This document shows, piece after piece, positions 36,401-45,843 of a stretch of 64,000 nt of DNA (the stretch's first letter is position 1; each line of letters starts with the position of its first letter). The stretch lies in NCBI RefSeq assembly GCF_039909015.1, contig NZ_CP150919.1, forward strand, positions 6,052,501-6,116,500. The letters are read 5' to 3'. A program made the position numbers and the translations under genes. The notes under the pieces are model-generated. The model was not told the DNA's origin and made no database searches. It saw nothing but the letters and a program-made list of their open reading frames with translations. The DNA is from Pseudomonas grandcourensis. GTDB lineage: Bacteria; Pseudomonadota; Gammaproteobacteria; Pseudomonadales; Pseudomonadaceae.

Positions 36401-37797
36401 CATCGCTGCAAGCGCTGCCGGACTTCGACGAGGTCTGGGTAGCCGACGACGCTATCCTCGAACTGATCCGCGCGCGGCTCAGCGCCTTCGGGCCGCTGGC
36501 CCTCGATCGCATTGCCGAACCACTCGGCTTGCCCGCTGCGCAGGTCAATCAGGCCCTGGCGCAACTGGAACGCGAAGGCTACGTGCTGCGCGGCCGCTTC
36601 ACCCCGGGCACCGCCGAAGAAGAATGGTGCGAGCGGCATCTACTGGCGCGGATTCACCGCTATACGGTCAAGCGCCTGCGCCGGGAAATCGAACCGGTGG
36701 CATTGCAGGATTTCATGCGATTTCTGTTCGACTGGCAGCATCTGTCGAGCGCGAGCCAGGGTCAGGGCGCGGCGGTTTTGCCGGCCGTTATTGCGCAATT
36801 CGAAGGCTACCCCGCCGCCGCCTCAGCCTGGGACAGCGACATCCTGCCGGCGCGAATCAAGGACTACTCGGCGACCTGGCTCGATGAACTGTGCCGCAGT
36901 GGCAGGCTGGTGTGGACGCGCCTGACTGCGCACAACAAAAGCGCCAGCACCGCGCTGCGCAGTACGCCGATTGTGTTGCTGCCGCGCAACCGGGTCGGCC
37001 TCTGGAGCGGCTTGACCGAACAGACGCCGGTCAGCGAACTGTCGCCGAAAACGCAAAAGGTCCACGCCGCCCTCAGCCAGCACGGCGCGCTGTTTTTCGA
37101 TGAACTGATCCATGAGGCCCACCTGCTGCGTTCGGAGCTGGAGATCGCCCTGCAGGAACTGGTGGGCGCGGGGCTGGTGAATGCCGACAGCTTTGCCGGG
37201 TTGCGCGCACTGATCACCCCGGCCAGCAAGCGCCAGCCTCGCAACAGCCGGCGTGGACGCGGGGCATTCATCGGTGGCATGGACGACGCCGGACGCTGGG
37301 CCCTGTTGCGACGCGCGCCGGTGGTGCAAAACCAGCCGACGCCTGCCGAAACCCTTGAACACATCGCCATGACCTTGCTGCGTCGCTATGGCGTGGTGTT
37401 CTGGCGCTTGCTGGAGCGTGAGGCGGATTGGTTGCCAAGCTGGCGCGAACTGCTGCGTACTTTCCATCGCCTGGAGGCACGTGGCGAGATTCGCGGCGGG
37501 CGGTTTGTCAGTGGCCTGGCGGGCGAGCAATTCGCCCTTCCCGAGGCGATTCCGTTGTTACGGAAGGTGCGGCGTCGGCCCCATGACGGCAGCCTGGTCG
37601 CGGTGTGCGGGGTCGATCCGCTGAACCTCGCCGGCACGCTATTGCCCGGCGCGAAAGTCCCGGCACTGGCGAGCAATCGGCTGGTGTATCGCGATGGTTT
37701 GCCGGTTGCTGCCGAGATTGCCGGCAAGCAGCAGTTCTGGGGGGAGTTGGATCAGCAACTCAGTGCCGAAGTGCGCAATAAACTGATCCGGCACTGA
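33499..37797 (+). CDS. lhr: Lhr-family DEAD/DEAH-box helicase, full length
   Basis: The 1432-residue superfamily 2 helicase has Q-motif region and Walker [17 protein letters not shown] (near residue 50), DEIHAMAASKRGSHLALSLE (motif II DEIH), IGLSATQKPIEAV (motif III), IATASLELGIDIGDVDLVCQ and QRVGRSGHQVGG (motifs V and VI). The Lhr-core winged-helix region follows, and a long C-terminal half carries WEELLRxFxxLE-like segments. E. coli Lhr is of similar length. It unwinds RNA:DNA hybrids and is linked to DNA repair. The start at 33499 excludes 54 upstream in-frame codons. No nuclease or ligase partner gene lies beside it. Confidence 0.93.
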   Translation: MNLPTPADSALSGFHPAVSAWFSHTFPAVTAAQARAWPLIRQRRSTLVSAPTGSGKTLTAFLAVIGDLVHRGLESPEGLPDATLVVYVSPLKALSNDIQINLQNPLAGITEQLRVMGLPQLQITTAVRTGDTPQKDRSAMRKTAPHILVTTPESLYVLLGSDSGRQMLGTTQTVIVDEIHAMAASKRGSHLALSLERLQALCPEPLLRIGLSATQKPIEAVSRFLVGHNRPCEIVDIGHARPRDLNIEVPPVPLSAVMANDVWELVYDRLAALAREHRTTLIFVNTRRLAERLSRHLSERLGKAAVAAHHGSLAKEFRLDAEQRLKRGDLQVLIATASLELGIDIGDVDLVCQIASPRSIAGFLQRVGRSGHQVGGTPKGRLFATTRDDLIECAALLDCVRRGELDTLLIPQAPLDVLAQQIIAEVSCQEWSEQALLDMLRRASPYAGLDDKHYQALLHMLAEGYNGRQGIRSAYLHRDAVSRTLRGRRGAKLTAVTSGGTIPDNADYSVLLEPQGLNIGTINEDFAVESIAGDVFQLGNTSYRILRVETGKVRVEDAHGQPPTIPFWLGEAPGRSVELSSAVARLQAQLDDLLGAAPGNLQPALDWLTETLGLNLASAEQLVDYLARARQTLGALPSQDTLLMERFFDESGGTQLVIHTPFGSRINRAWGLALRKRFCRTFNFELQAAASEDAIVLSLSTSHSFELDDVWRYLHSNSAEHILIQAVLDAPLFGVRWRWNAGVALALPRYSGGRKVPPQIQRMKSEDLIASVFPDQIACVENLAGEREIPDHPLVEQTLDDCLHDAMDSEGWLALLRRMERGDIRLISRDLPAPSPLAAEILSARPYTFLDDAPLEERRTQAVLNRRWSDPQSTDDLGALDAEAIAAVREEAWPAPSAVDEMHEALMSLACITDAEAEANPQWLDWLTTLADSARASRLQINAGQSLWLALERLTCLRAIYPQAELTPSLQALPDFDEVWVADDAILELIRARLSAFGPLALDRIAEPLGLPAAQVNQALAQLEREGYVLRGRFTPGTAEEEWCERHLLARIHRYTVKRLRREIEPVALQDFMRFLFDWQHLSSASQGQGAAVLPAVIAQFEGYPAAASAWDSDILPARIKDYSATWLDELCRSGRLVWTRLTAHNKSASTALRSTPIVLLPRNRVGLWSGLTEQTPVSELSPKTQKVHAALSQHGALFFDELIHEAHLLRSELEIALQELVGAGLVNADSFAGLRALITPASKRQPRNSRRGRGAFIGGMDDAGRWALLRRAPVVQNQPTPAETLEHIAMTLLRRYGVVFWRLLEREADWLPSWRELLRTFHRLEARGEIRGGRFVSGLAGEQFALPEAIPLLRKVRRRPHDGSLVAVCGVDPLNLAGTLLPGAKVPALASNRLVYRDGLPVAAEIAGKQQFWGELDQQLSAEVRNKLIRH

Positions 37798-37810
37798 GGG
37801 TGTCTGGTCT

Positions 37811-37900
37811 GGCGCCTTCGCGAGCAGGCTCGCTCCTACAGTTGATCTGTGTCGTTCAAAAATCCCCCTGTAGGAGCGAGCTTGCTCGCGATGAGGCCAG
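37811..37900. repeat. REPIN at the lhr / mscS convergent junction
   Basis: GCCTTCGCGAGCAGGCTCGC followed by TCCTACAG is answered by CTGTAGGAGCGAGCTTGCTC plus GCGATGAGGCC in inverted orientation, with about 30 bp between. It fills the 117-bp gap between the convergent helicase and channel genes. Confidence 0.8.
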
Positions 37901-37914
37901 CACGGCCAAAAAAA

Positions 37915-40044
37915 CTATTGAGACCGCGGCCGATCCGGCATCAGCACCGCCGAATGATCCGGCTCATGCGCTGCCTCCGGCGGTGCTTCGACCGGATGCC
38001 TCGGCACTAGCGCCTGCTGTGGATAAGTCTGCGCGAAGTTCACCCACGGGCAGTTATCCACAAGCTTTTTCAAGCGCTGGTTGAAGGCCCGGCTCACTGC
38101 GTATTGTCCACCGGATACCGTGCGGAATTGTGCGGTCAGCACCACACCGTTGAGGTCCATCTTGTCGACGCCAAACACATCCAGCGGTCCTTGGAGGTTG
38201 TAGCGCAGGAACGGGTCGTTGCTGATGGAATGCCCGGCTTCGCGGATCAGTTCGATGGCCTTGTCGACATCGGTGTCGTAGGTGAATTGCACCGAGAAAA
38301 ACGCATAGGCGAATTGCCGTGATTGGTTGGTCACGGCCTTGATCTGCCCGAACGGCACCGAGTGCACGAAGCCCTTGCCGTCGCGCAGACGCAAGGTGCG
38401 GATGGTCAGGCCTTCGACGGTGCCGGCATGCCCGGAATCGAGCACCACCCAGTCACCGATGGACAGTGTGTCTTCGATGATGATGAACAGCCCGGTAATC
38501 ACGTCCTGCACCAGTTGCTGGGAGCCGAAACCGATCGCCAGGCCGATGACCCCGGCACCGGCCAGGAACGGCGCGACGTTGATCCCAAGGTTGGCCATGG
38601 TGGTGATCGCGCAAATCACCACCAGGATGATTTTGATCGCGTTGCGCAACAGCGGCAGGATGGTTTTCACCCGCGTACTTGGCTGGCGCGCCGAGCGCTT
38701 GTTGGCCGGCGGTTTCAGGGCTTCCTGAATCGCCGTGTCGAGCACCACCCAGACCATCCAGGTCACCAGCAGGATCAGACCGATGTGGCTCAGGGAATCA
38801 CTGATCGCCCGGCCCACGGCATTGGTCACTGCGAATTCGAACAGCGACACGCCCCAGATTCGCCCGAGGATATCGATGAACACGATGGCCATGCCGATGC
38901 GCAGCAAGGCGTGGGACAGATTGAGAAAGCGTTCCTTGTAGGCGCTGCTACGGCGCAGGTCCGCTTCGCTGCGGGCCTTGAACAGATGATGCAGCGTGGT
39001 GCTGAGAAACACCGTGGCAATCAGCAACACCGTGGTGAACAGGGCGCTGCGCAGCACTCTCTGGTTGTCCGCCCCGGCGCCGATCAGGTTGATGATCGAA
39101 ACCAGCACCATCAACAGAATCGGCCAATACCAGAGCCCGGAAAATATCCGCAGGGTTTCACGCAACGCCGGCTGCTTGAGGCGCTGGGCCAGCGGCAGAA
39201 TGCGGATCACATGGGCGACCGGACGGCGCATGCGGATCACCAGCAAGCCGAAGGACATCGACGCTGCCAACCCGGTGAACACGGCGATGCTGCTGGTGAG
39301 ATTGTTGCCCAGTTGATGGGCGATCTGCGGGCTGGTCAGGGCGTCGCTCAGGGCCACCAGAAAACCGATGCCGAACAGCGGTCGTGGGCTGTGTTGGCGA
39401 ATAATCTGCACCGCCCGCCGCTTGTGCCCGGCATTGAACACCACCACCAGCGACAGCACCAATGATGCGGCAAAGACCCCGGCACTGGTGGCATAGGCAA
39501 AACACAACGCCAGCGCCCGTCCCGCCGATATCGGCAAAAACTGGCTGGCATAAATCGTCAACGGCAGGCTGATCACCGCCGGAAAGGTGTAGGGCAGCAC
39601 GTAGCCGAGCAACGCCTGGCCCCGTTCACGACTGAGCAGCAGACGATGCTCGCACAGGCGCCTGGCAGCCATCCGCCCAAGCAGCCAAAGACAGGCAAAC
39701 ACCACCGCCCACACACAGGTCAGCAGCAGGAAATCGCCGGCGACGCTCCAGGGCGAACGGGCCGATGGCTGATTGACCAACTGATCCACTTCATCGGCCG
39801 CGCGGTCGGCACGCAGGCGCCAGACGTCGACGAGGTTTTCGTTGAGATCGAGTTTGGTCTGGACCTCGTCGATGCTCGAACTGATGGCCCCCAGTAATCC
39901 GCCTTGTACCAGCGGTTCGGGGTGGGCCGGCGGCGTCGCGGCGGTCGCGGTGGCCGGCAGCCCCGGTATCGCAGCGGCTTCCAGTTGCTCGCTGCCCACA
40001 AATAGCAACGCTCCGAGCAGTATCGCGGTCTTGAGCCTGATCAA
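37915..40044 (-). CDS. large mechanosensitive channel of the MscS family
   Basis: The 709-residue protein has a signal peptide (LKTAILLGALLFVGSEQLEA), a periplasmic coiled-coil-like part (ISSSIDEVQTKLDLNENLVD), about ten predicted membrane segments and the MscS pore block FLAGAGVIGLAIGFGSQQLV. The beta domain follows (IIIEDTLSIGDWVVLDSGHA and GTVEGLTIRTLRLRD). It should open under membrane tension to release solutes. I choose a TTG start at 40044 because AAAGGAG lies 8 bp upstream and the signal peptide begins there; longer frames run into the intergenic region. It is longer than MscS and near the YbiO/MscM group. Confidence 0.88.
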   Translation of the reverse strand: MIRLKTAILLGALLFVGSEQLEAAAIPGLPATATAATPPAHPEPLVQGGLLGAISSSIDEVQTKLDLNENLVDVWRLRADRAADEVDQLVNQPSARSPWSVAGDFLLLTCVWAVVFACLWLLGRMAARRLCEHRLLLSRERGQALLGYVLPYTFPAVISLPLTIYASQFLPISAGRALALCFAYATSAGVFAASLVLSLVVVFNAGHKRRAVQIIRQHSPRPLFGIGFLVALSDALTSPQIAHQLGNNLTSSIAVFTGLAASMSFGLLVIRMRRPVAHVIRILPLAQRLKQPALRETLRIFSGLWYWPILLMVLVSIINLIGAGADNQRVLRSALFTTVLLIATVFLSTTLHHLFKARSEADLRRSSAYKERFLNLSHALLRIGMAIVFIDILGRIWGVSLFEFAVTNAVGRAISDSLSHIGLILLVTWMVWVVLDTAIQEALKPPANKRSARQPSTRVKTILPLLRNAIKIILVVICAITTMANLGINVAPFLAGAGVIGLAIGFGSQQLVQDVITGLFIIIEDTLSIGDWVVLDSGHAGTVEGLTIRTLRLRDGKGFVHSVPFGQIKAVTNQSRQFAYAFFSVQFTYDTDVDKAIELIREAGHSISNDPFLRYNLQGPLDVFGVDKMDLNGVVLTAQFRTVSGGQYAVSRAFNQRLKKLVDNCPWVNFAQTYPQQALVPRHPVEAPPEAAHEPDHSAVLMPDRPRSQ

Positions 40045-40249
40045 AGCACCCGCTCCTTTGGCTGTGTCTGTATGGAACTGATCGAGAAATGCCGGGCAAG
40101 TTCGGATATAGCTCCCTCGCCACAGACTAACACCCACGCTCGCGATCTTTGCGCCCAAGACAAATATCAAATGTCCATCCCTGTATTTTTCTGAACGAGC
40201 CAAATCCCGACACTGCGCTCCATCACATCATTGCACCGGAGTTGCAGCC

Positions 40250-41461
40250 ATGCCCATTGCCTTGCTCGCGCTGACCCTCAGCGCCTTTGCCATCGGGACG
40301 ACCGAGTTCGTCATCGTTGGCCTGTTACCCACCATTGGCGCCAACCTCGGCGTCAGTCTGCCATCCGCCGGGCTGCTGGTCAGCCTGTATGCCCTTGGCG
40401 TTGCCGTCGGCGCCCCGGTGCTGACCGCCCTCACCGGCAAGGTTCCGCGCAAGTTGCTGCTGTTGTCGCTGATGGTGCTGTTCACCCTCGGCAATCTGTT
40501 GGCGTGGCAAGCACCGAGCTACGAGTCGTTGATCCTCGCGCGAATCGTCACCGGCCTGGCCCACGGGGTGTTTTTCTCGATCGGCTCGACCATCGCCACC
40601 AGTCTAGTGCCGAAGGAAAAAGCCGCCAGCGCGATTGCCATCATGTTCACCGGCCTGACCGTAGCGCTGGTCACCGGCGTGCCGCTGGGGACATTCATCG
40701 GCCAGCATTTCGGCTGGCGTGAAACCTTCCTTGCCGTTTCGGCCCTGGGCGTGATCGCCTTCATCGGCAGCCTGATCTACGTGCCGAAAAATATCGCCCA
40801 CAGCAAACCCGCATCGTTGTTGCAGCAATTGCAGGTGCTCAAGCAACCGCGCCTGTTGCTGGTGTATGCCATGACAGCCGTCGGCTACGGCGGCTCTTTC
40901 ATTGCCTTTACCTTCCTCGCACCGATTCTTCAGGACCTCTCCGGCTTCAGCGCCGGCACCGTCAGCCTGGTGTTGCTGGTCTATGGCATCTCCGTGGCCG
41001 TCGGCAACATCTGGGGCGGCAAACTGGCGGACAAGCGCGGCCCGATCAGCGCCCTGAAAATCATCTTTGCCCTGCTCGCCGCCGTGTTGTTCGTGCTGAC
41101 CTTTACCGCCGGCAATCCGTGGCTCGCGCTGGCCACCGTGCTGGTCTGGGGCGCCGTGGCGTTCGGCAACGTGCCGGGGTTGCAAGTGTATGTGGTGCGT
41201 CAGGCCGAGCATCACACCCCGCAAGCGGTGGACGTGGCGTCCGGCCTGAACATCGCGGCGTTCAACCTCGGCATTGCCGGTGGCGCCTGGGGCGGTGGCC
41301 TGATCGTCGCCCACATGGGTTTGATTCACACTGCGTGGATCGGTGGTCTGGTGGTGCTGGTGGCGCTGGCATTGACCGCGTGGAGTGGACGCCTTGATCG
41401 CCTCGGCCCGGTCTATGCCGAACCCGCTGAGGGCTCTACCCGCATTATCACTGGCCACTGA
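40250..41461 (+). CDS. MFS drug/sugar exporter, DHA1 AraJ/YdhP-like
   Basis: The 403-residue transporter has 12 predicted helices, starting SAFAIGTTEFVIVGLLPTIG (the GTTEFV motif of the SotB/AraJ/YdhP group). The MFS motif C region is near FTGLTVALVTGVPLGTFIGQ, and the interdomain loop is WGGKLADKRGPISALKI. Such proteins export arabinose-like sugars or drugs by proton antiport. The substrate is unknown. It is a single gene bounded by a promoter region on the left and a REPIN on the right. Confidence 0.88.
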   Translation: MPIALLALTLSAFAIGTTEFVIVGLLPTIGANLGVSLPSAGLLVSLYALGVAVGAPVLTALTGKVPRKLLLLSLMVLFTLGNLLAWQAPSYESLILARIVTGLAHGVFFSIGSTIATSLVPKEKAASAIAIMFTGLTVALVTGVPLGTFIGQHFGWRETFLAVSALGVIAFIGSLIYVPKNIAHSKPASLLQQLQVLKQPRLLLVYAMTAVGYGGSFIAFTFLAPILQDLSGFSAGTVSLVLLVYGISVAVGNIWGGKLADKRGPISALKIIFALLAAVLFVLTFTAGNPWLALATVLVWGAVAFGNVPGLQVYVVRQAEHHTPQAVDVASGLNIAAFNLGIAGGAWGGGLIVAHMGLIHTAWIGGLVVLVALALTAWSGRLDRLGPVYAEPAEGSTRIITGH

Positions 41462-41468
41462 TAAACCC

Positions 41469-41557
41469 TGTGGGAGCGAGCCTGCTCGCGATGAAGGCGG
41501 TCCATTCAATATGGATGTGACTGATAAACCGCCTTCGCGAGCAGGCTCGCTCTCACA
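41469..41557. repeat. REPIN downstream of the MFS gene
   Basis: TGTGGGAGCGAGCCTGCTCG and its inverted copy GCAGGCTCGCTCTCACA (one mismatch, CTCTCACA for CTCCCACA) flank about 40 bp. It separates the MFS gene from the ybhP-clsB-ybhN operon. Confidence 0.85.
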
Positions 41558-41663
41558 TTTGCCCGGTGGTGTTCTGTAGAAAGGTACCGTCCGTAGCCCC
41601 ATCGAAACTTTCGCCGCCGCCCCAGAGTCATCCAAAGACAGGAGCCGTCAGGCGGGAGGCGAC

Positions 41664-42476
41664 ATGACAGCGAATCACACCGATATTCCCGCACACTCGA
41701 ACGCAACCGAGATGCGGGTACAGGGTTCGTCCGTCACTTGTCGTTTCACGGTGCTGACGGTCAACACCCATAAAGGCTTCACCGCGCTCAACCGGCGTTT
41801 CATCCTGCCGGAACTGCGTGAAGCGGTGCGCAGCGTGTCTGCCGACGTGGTGTTCTTGCAGGAAGTCCACGGCACCCACGAGCAGCATCCCAGGCGCTAC
41901 ACCAACTGGCCAACGATGCCGCAATACGAGTTCCTCGCCGACACCTTGTGGCCGCAGTTCGCCTATGGCCGCAATGCGGTATATCCGGCGGGCGATCACG
42001 GTAATGCGCTGTTGTCGAAGTTCCAGATCATCCGCCACGACAACCTCGATGTGTCCATCAGCGGGCACGAGAACCGCGGGCTCTTGCATTGTGTGTTGCG
42101 TTTGCCCGGCGACGGCCAGGAAGTGCACGCCATTTGCGTACACCTGGGGCTGCGCGAAACCCATCGCACCGCGCAATTGAAGCTCCTCGCCCAACGCCTG
42201 GACGCCCTGCCCCGTGACGCCCCGGTGATTGTCGCCGGGGACTTCAACGATTGGCGCCAGCGCGCCGATGCATTGCTCAAACCCAGCGGCTTGCGCGAAG
42301 TCTTCGCCGCGCACCATGGCAAACCGGCGCGCAGTTTTCCCGCGCGCTTGCCGGCATTGCGCCTGGACCGCATCTACGTGCGCAACCTCAAGGCCAGCCA
42401 CCCGCGAGTGCTGACCTCCCGGCCCTGGTCGCACCTTTCCGACCACGTCCCGCTGTCGGTGGAGATCGAGCTGTGA
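41664..42476 (+). CDS. endonuclease/exonuclease/phosphatase-family protein, YbhP-like
   Basis: The 270-residue protein shows the EEP fold: [16 protein letters not shown] (metal-site Asn), VVFLQEVHG (catalytic Glu), [23 protein letters not shown] and the terminal [12 protein letters not shown] (catalytic Asp-His). E. coli YbhP, encoded beside clsB and ybhN in the same order, is the closest analogue; its substrate is unsettled (phosphodiester of lipid or nucleic acid). No signal peptide is seen. GGGAGG lies just before the start. Its stop overlaps a GTG start for clsB. Confidence 0.88.
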   Translation: MTANHTDIPAHSNATEMRVQGSSVTCRFTVLTVNTHKGFTALNRRFILPELREAVRSVSADVVFLQEVHGTHEQHPRRYTNWPTMPQYEFLADTLWPQFAYGRNAVYPAGDHGNALLSKFQIIRHDNLDVSISGHENRGLLHCVLRLPGDGQEVHAICVHLGLRETHRTAQLKLLAQRLDALPRDAPVIVAGDFNDWRQRADALLKPSGLREVFAAHHGKPARSFPARLPALRLDRIYVRNLKASHPRVLTSRPWSHLSDHVPLSVEIEL

Positions 42477-43765
42477 GCAGCCAGTCGATGGAAAAAAACA
42501 CGCTGGAACACATCCCCGCTCCGCCGACCCGCGAGCCGACAGCGGTCGATGTCGAATACGGCTGGCAAGGCAGCAATCGGGTCGAGCTGCTGGAGAATGG
42601 CGAGGCGTACTTTCCCCGGGTGTTTGAAGCCCTGCGCCGGGCGCAAAATGAAATCCTGCTGGAAACCTTCATTCTGTTCGAGGACAAGGTCGGCAATGAG
42701 CTGCAACAGATCCTGATCGAAGCTGCTCAACGCGGCGTGCGCACCACTGTCAGCCTCGACGGCTTTGGCTGCGGCGAACTGAGTATCGGGTTCCTCACCG
42801 CCCTGACCGCCGCCGGCGTGCATCTGCAAATGTTCGATCCGGCACCGAAACGCCTGGGCATCCGCACCAACTGGTTCCGGCGCCTGCACCGCAAGATTGT
42901 GGTGGTGGATGGCACCGTGGCGTTCGTCGGCGGGATCAACTTTTCCGCCGATCATCTGGCCGACTTCGGCCCCGAGGCCAAACAGGATTATTCCGTGGAA
43001 GTGCAAGGCCCGGCCGTGGCCGATATCCATCACTTCGCCCTGCTGCAATGCGGTCGCCCGGTGCGGGCCAAATACTGGTGGCAACGCCGTCGGCAGCGGC
43101 GTTCGGAACTGGCCTTCAGTGATCACGATGGTCAGGTGCGGCTGGTGTACCGCGACAACGGGGAACACCAGACCGACATCGAGGAGGTTTACCGCCAGGT
43201 GTTGCGCCAGGCGCAGCGCCGGGTGGTGATCGCCAACGCTTACTTCTTTCCCGGTTTCCGCCTGCTGCGCGAGATCCGCAACGCGGCTCGTCGAGGCGTG
43301 GATGTGCGGCTGATCCTGCAGGGCCAGCCAGACATGCGGGTGGCCAAGCTTGCGGCGCGCATGACCTACGATTACTTGCTCAAGTCCGGGGTGAAGATCT
43401 ACGAATATTGCGAGCGCCCGCTGCACGGCAAGGTCGCGCTGGTGGATGAAGACTGGAGCACCGTTGGCTCGAGCAATCTCGACCCGTTGAGCCTGTCGAT
43501 GAATCTGGAAGCCAACGTGCTGATCCGCGACCGAGGCTTCAATCGTCATCTGTTCGATCGCCTGGAAGACCTCAGCGACAACCATTGCCAGGCCATGTCT
43601 CACGACATCGCGCCACGCGGGCGTGTCTGGCACATGACCATCGGTTTTCTGGTGTTTCACTTCCTGCGGCATTTCCCGGCGTGGGCCGGTTGGTTGCCGG
43701 CGCATAAACCTCGCCTGAAACCCTTCCCTGTTCCGACCGGGAGCGCTGACCATGAACCGCGCTGA
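42473..43765 (+). CDS. clsB: cardiolipin synthase B
   Basis: The 430-residue phospholipase-D-type enzyme joins phosphatidylglycerol molecules (or PG with glycerol) into cardiolipin or PG. Both HKD motifs are present: [16 protein letters not shown] in the first half and [20 protein letters not shown] in the second. I choose the GTG at 42473, which overlaps the ybhP stop (GTGA) and has GGAG 8 bp upstream; an ATG at 42488 is the alternative. The C-terminus ([20 protein letters not shown]) is hydrophobic and could sit in the membrane. It overlaps ybhN by 14 bp. Confidence 0.94.
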   Translation: MSSQSMEKNTLEHIPAPPTREPTAVDVEYGWQGSNRVELLENGEAYFPRVFEALRRAQNEILLETFILFEDKVGNELQQILIEAAQRGVRTTVSLDGFGCGELSIGFLTALTAAGVHLQMFDPAPKRLGIRTNWFRRLHRKIVVVDGTVAFVGGINFSADHLADFGPEAKQDYSVEVQGPAVADIHHFALLQCGRPVRAKYWWQRRRQRRSELAFSDHDGQVRLVYRDNGEHQTDIEEVYRQVLRQAQRRVVIANAYFFPGFRLLREIRNAARRGVDVRLILQGQPDMRVAKLAARMTYDYLLKSGVKIYEYCERPLHGKVALVDEDWSTVGSSNLDPLSLSMNLEANVLIRDRGFNRHLFDRLEDLSDNHCQAMSHDIAPRGRVWHMTIGFLVFHFLRHFPAWAGWLPAHKPRLKPFPVPTGSADHEPR

Positions 43766-44738
43766 GCACCACACGGCAACTCACGCCAAAAGCCCTGGCA
43801 AGCCGCACTGGAGCCGCTGGAAACGACCGCTGACGATGCTGTTTTTCCTGATGCTGATCGTGCTGTTCACGATGCTCGCCCAGCGCCTGGAATGGAACGA
43901 AGTGTTCGATAACCTGGCGGATTTCAAGGTGCGCACGCTGATCATTGCGTCGGGGCTGACCCTGGTGAGTTTTCTGGTGTACGCCTGCTTCGACCTGATC
44001 GGCCGCACCTACATCCGCCAGAACCTGACCTGGAAGCAGATTCTGCCCGTAGGGATCATCAGCTACGCCTTCAACCTGAATCTGAGCGCCTGGGTCGGCG
44101 GTATCGCCATGCGTTACCGGCTGTATTCGCGGCTCGGGGTCAGCAAGAGCAACATCGCGAAAATCCTCGGCCTGAGCCTGGCGACCAACTGGTTTGGGTA
44201 CATGGTGATTGCCGGCGCCGTGTTCAGCAGCGGGCTGGTGCGTATGCCGCCGGGCTGGAAGCTCAGCAGTAGCGCGCTGCAGGGCGTGGGAGTTTTGTTG
44301 TTACTGCTGAGCGCCGGGTACCTGGCGGCGTGCCGCTTTGCCAAACGTCGGGAGTGGGCGATTCGAGGCATCGAGATTGACCTGCCGTCGCTGCACATGG
44401 CGGTGCTGCAACTGGCCCTCGGTGCCCTGAACTGGTCGCTGATGGCGGCGGTGATTTTCACCTTGCTGCCGAGCAAACTGGATTATCCACTAGTATTGGG
44501 CGTGCTGTTGATCAGTGCCATCGCCGGGGTCATCACTCACATCCCGGCCGGGCTCGGCGTGCTGGAAGCCGTGTTCGTGGCGTTGCTGCAACACGAGGTT
44601 AAGCGGGGCAGCCTGGTGGCTGGACTGCTGGCCTATCGGGCGATTTATTTCATCCTGCCGCTGTTGATTGCCCTGGTGATGTATTTGCTGGTGGAGGCCA
44701 AGGCCAAGGCGTTGCGGATCGAGAGAAAACCCAAATAA
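43752..44738 (+). CDS. lysylphosphatidylglycerol synthase-type membrane domain protein, YbhN-like
   Basis: The 328-residue inner-membrane protein has about eight helices, beginning LTMLFFLMLIVLFTMLAQRL. It shows the LPG_synthase_TM pattern (YAFNLNLSAWVGGIAMRYRL, GVITHIPAGLGVLEAVFVAL). It matches only the membrane half of MprF and has no acyltransferase domain, so it probably does not aminoacylate lipid. YbhN homologues lie with ybhP and clsB, and a lipid-transport or flipping role is plausible. It ends the three-gene operon; a lone REP follows. Confidence 0.88.
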   Translation: MNRAEHHTATHAKSPGKPHWSRWKRPLTMLFFLMLIVLFTMLAQRLEWNEVFDNLADFKVRTLIIASGLTLVSFLVYACFDLIGRTYIRQNLTWKQILPVGIISYAFNLNLSAWVGGIAMRYRLYSRLGVSKSNIAKILGLSLATNWFGYMVIAGAVFSSGLVRMPPGWKLSSSALQGVGVLLLLLSAGYLAACRFAKRREWAIRGIEIDLPSLHMAVLQLALGALNWSLMAAVIFTLLPSKLDYPLVLGVLLISAIAGVITHIPAGLGVLEAVFVALLQHEVKRGSLVAGLLAYRAIYFILPLLIALVMYLLVEAKAKALRIERKPK

Positions 44739-44756
44739 TCTGTTGTGCTTCCAAGA

Positions 44757-44787
44757 CCGCCATCGCGAGCAAGCTCGCTCCCACAGG
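44757..44787. repeat. single REP sequence between ybhN and the GlxA-type regulator
   Basis: CCGCCATCGCGAGCAAGCTC followed by GCTCCCACA is one half of the GTGGGAGCGAGC REPIN without a partner, in the convergent gap between ybhN (plus) and the regulator gene (minus). Confidence 0.7.
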
Positions 44788-44850
44788 TTTAGCGGTGTAC
44801 ATATATTTTGTGTACGACTCGGACGCTGCGGGAGATTTGTTGTGAATGGC

Positions 44851-45843
44851 CTACCGTGCCGCACCCCCCGGCGTCACCCCAAACCGCGTCCGGTAATCAC
44901 TCGGCGCCAATCCGGTGATTTTCTTGAACGTTGCGCGAAATGCCCCGGGGTCCTGATAACCCACGGTCCAGGCGATGTGGTCGATGGTGCCATTGGTGAA
45001 CTCAAGCATTTCCCGGGCCTTGCCGACTCGCAGATGCTGGCAGTATTCCGTGGGTTTGAGCCCGGTGGCCGCGCGGAAGCGGCGCAGGAAGGTGCGTTCT
45101 TCCAGGCCAGCCTTTTCGGCCATCGCCGCCAGCGACACATCGGTCGCCCCGGTGCTTTGCAGCCAGTGTTGCACCTTGAGTATCGCCGCATCGCCATGAC
45201 TGAGGATCGGCGCAAAATTGCTGCCGCACTCACTGGCGCTGTCGCTGTGCTCCACCACCAGAAAACGCGCGGTGTTGGTAGCGATGCTCGGGCCCAGCAG
45301 CCGGTTGACCAGGCGCAAACCCAGTTCGGACCAGGCCATCAGCCCGGCGGTGGTAATCAGGTCGCCGTCATCGACGATCGGCGTATCGGCCTTGAGCCGT
45401 ATCGCCGGATAACGTTCGGCGAAGGCTTTGGCCGAGGTCCAGTGGGTGGTGGCGCTGCGACCGTCGAGCAGACCGCTTTCGGCCAACAGGATAGAACCCA
45501 CGCAAACCCCACCCAGTGTCGCACCCTTGGCATGTTGCTCACGCAACCAGCGGATCAATCCCTGGGGCGCCTGGCCCTCGGAAAAACCGCCGATCGACGG
45601 CGGAATCAACACGGCCACCAGGGCGCGCTCCGGGCCGGGATGGCTGTCGAAGACCCGAACCGGTGGCTGATCACCTTCGACCTGCCAATGACTGACCCGC
45701 AACAGCGGCAACTGCGCAGACTGATGTTCGGCGGCAATCCGGTTCGCCACCCCGAACAAGTCCGTCAAGCCATGCACCGCCGCCATCTGCGCGCCGGGAT
45801 AGATCAACACACCGAGTTCGGCGATTGCCCTTTCTGCATCCAT
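44851..45843 (-). CDS. GlxA-type AraC-family transcriptional regulator
   Basis: The 330-residue protein has an N-terminal DJ-1/PfpI-like domain (LGVLIYPGAQMAAVHGLTDL, LGGVCVGSILLAESG with the nucleophile-elbow cysteine) and a C-terminal AraC DNA-binding domain (LAAMAEKAGLEERTFLRRFR, IAWTVGYQDPGAFRATFKK). Members control arginine, carnitine, betaine or stress genes. It is divergent from the cysteine hydrolase gene at 45945 with 101 bp between, so that gene is the likely target. The start at 45843 follows AGGGGG; an upstream extension lies in the shared promoter region. Confidence 0.88.
   Translation of the reverse strand: MDAERAIAELGVLIYPGAQMAAVHGLTDLFGVANRIAAEHQSAQLPLLRVSHWQVEGDQPPVRVFDSHPGPERALVAVLIPPSIGGFSEGQAPQGLIRWLREQHAKGATLGGVCVGSILLAESGLLDGRSATTHWTSAKAFAERYPAIRLKADTPIVDDGDLITTAGLMAWSELGLRLVNRLLGPSIATNTARFLVVEHSDSASECGSNFAPILSHGDAAILKVQHWLQSTGATDVSLAAMAEKAGLEERTFLRRFRAATGLKPTEYCQHLRVGKAREMLEFTNGTIDHIAWTVGYQDPGAFRATFKKITGLAPSDYRTRFGVTPGGAAR

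Noticed and set aside
34258..36639. 793-codon minus-strand frame opposite lhr
   Set aside because: Antisense shadow of a helicase with intact motifs; low-complexity Gln/Arg/Ala composition.
40093..40125. REP fragment upstream of the MFS gene (CTCCCTCGCCACAG)
   Set aside because: Only about 15 bp resemble the GTGGCGAGGGAGC family and no partner is present; too short to call.
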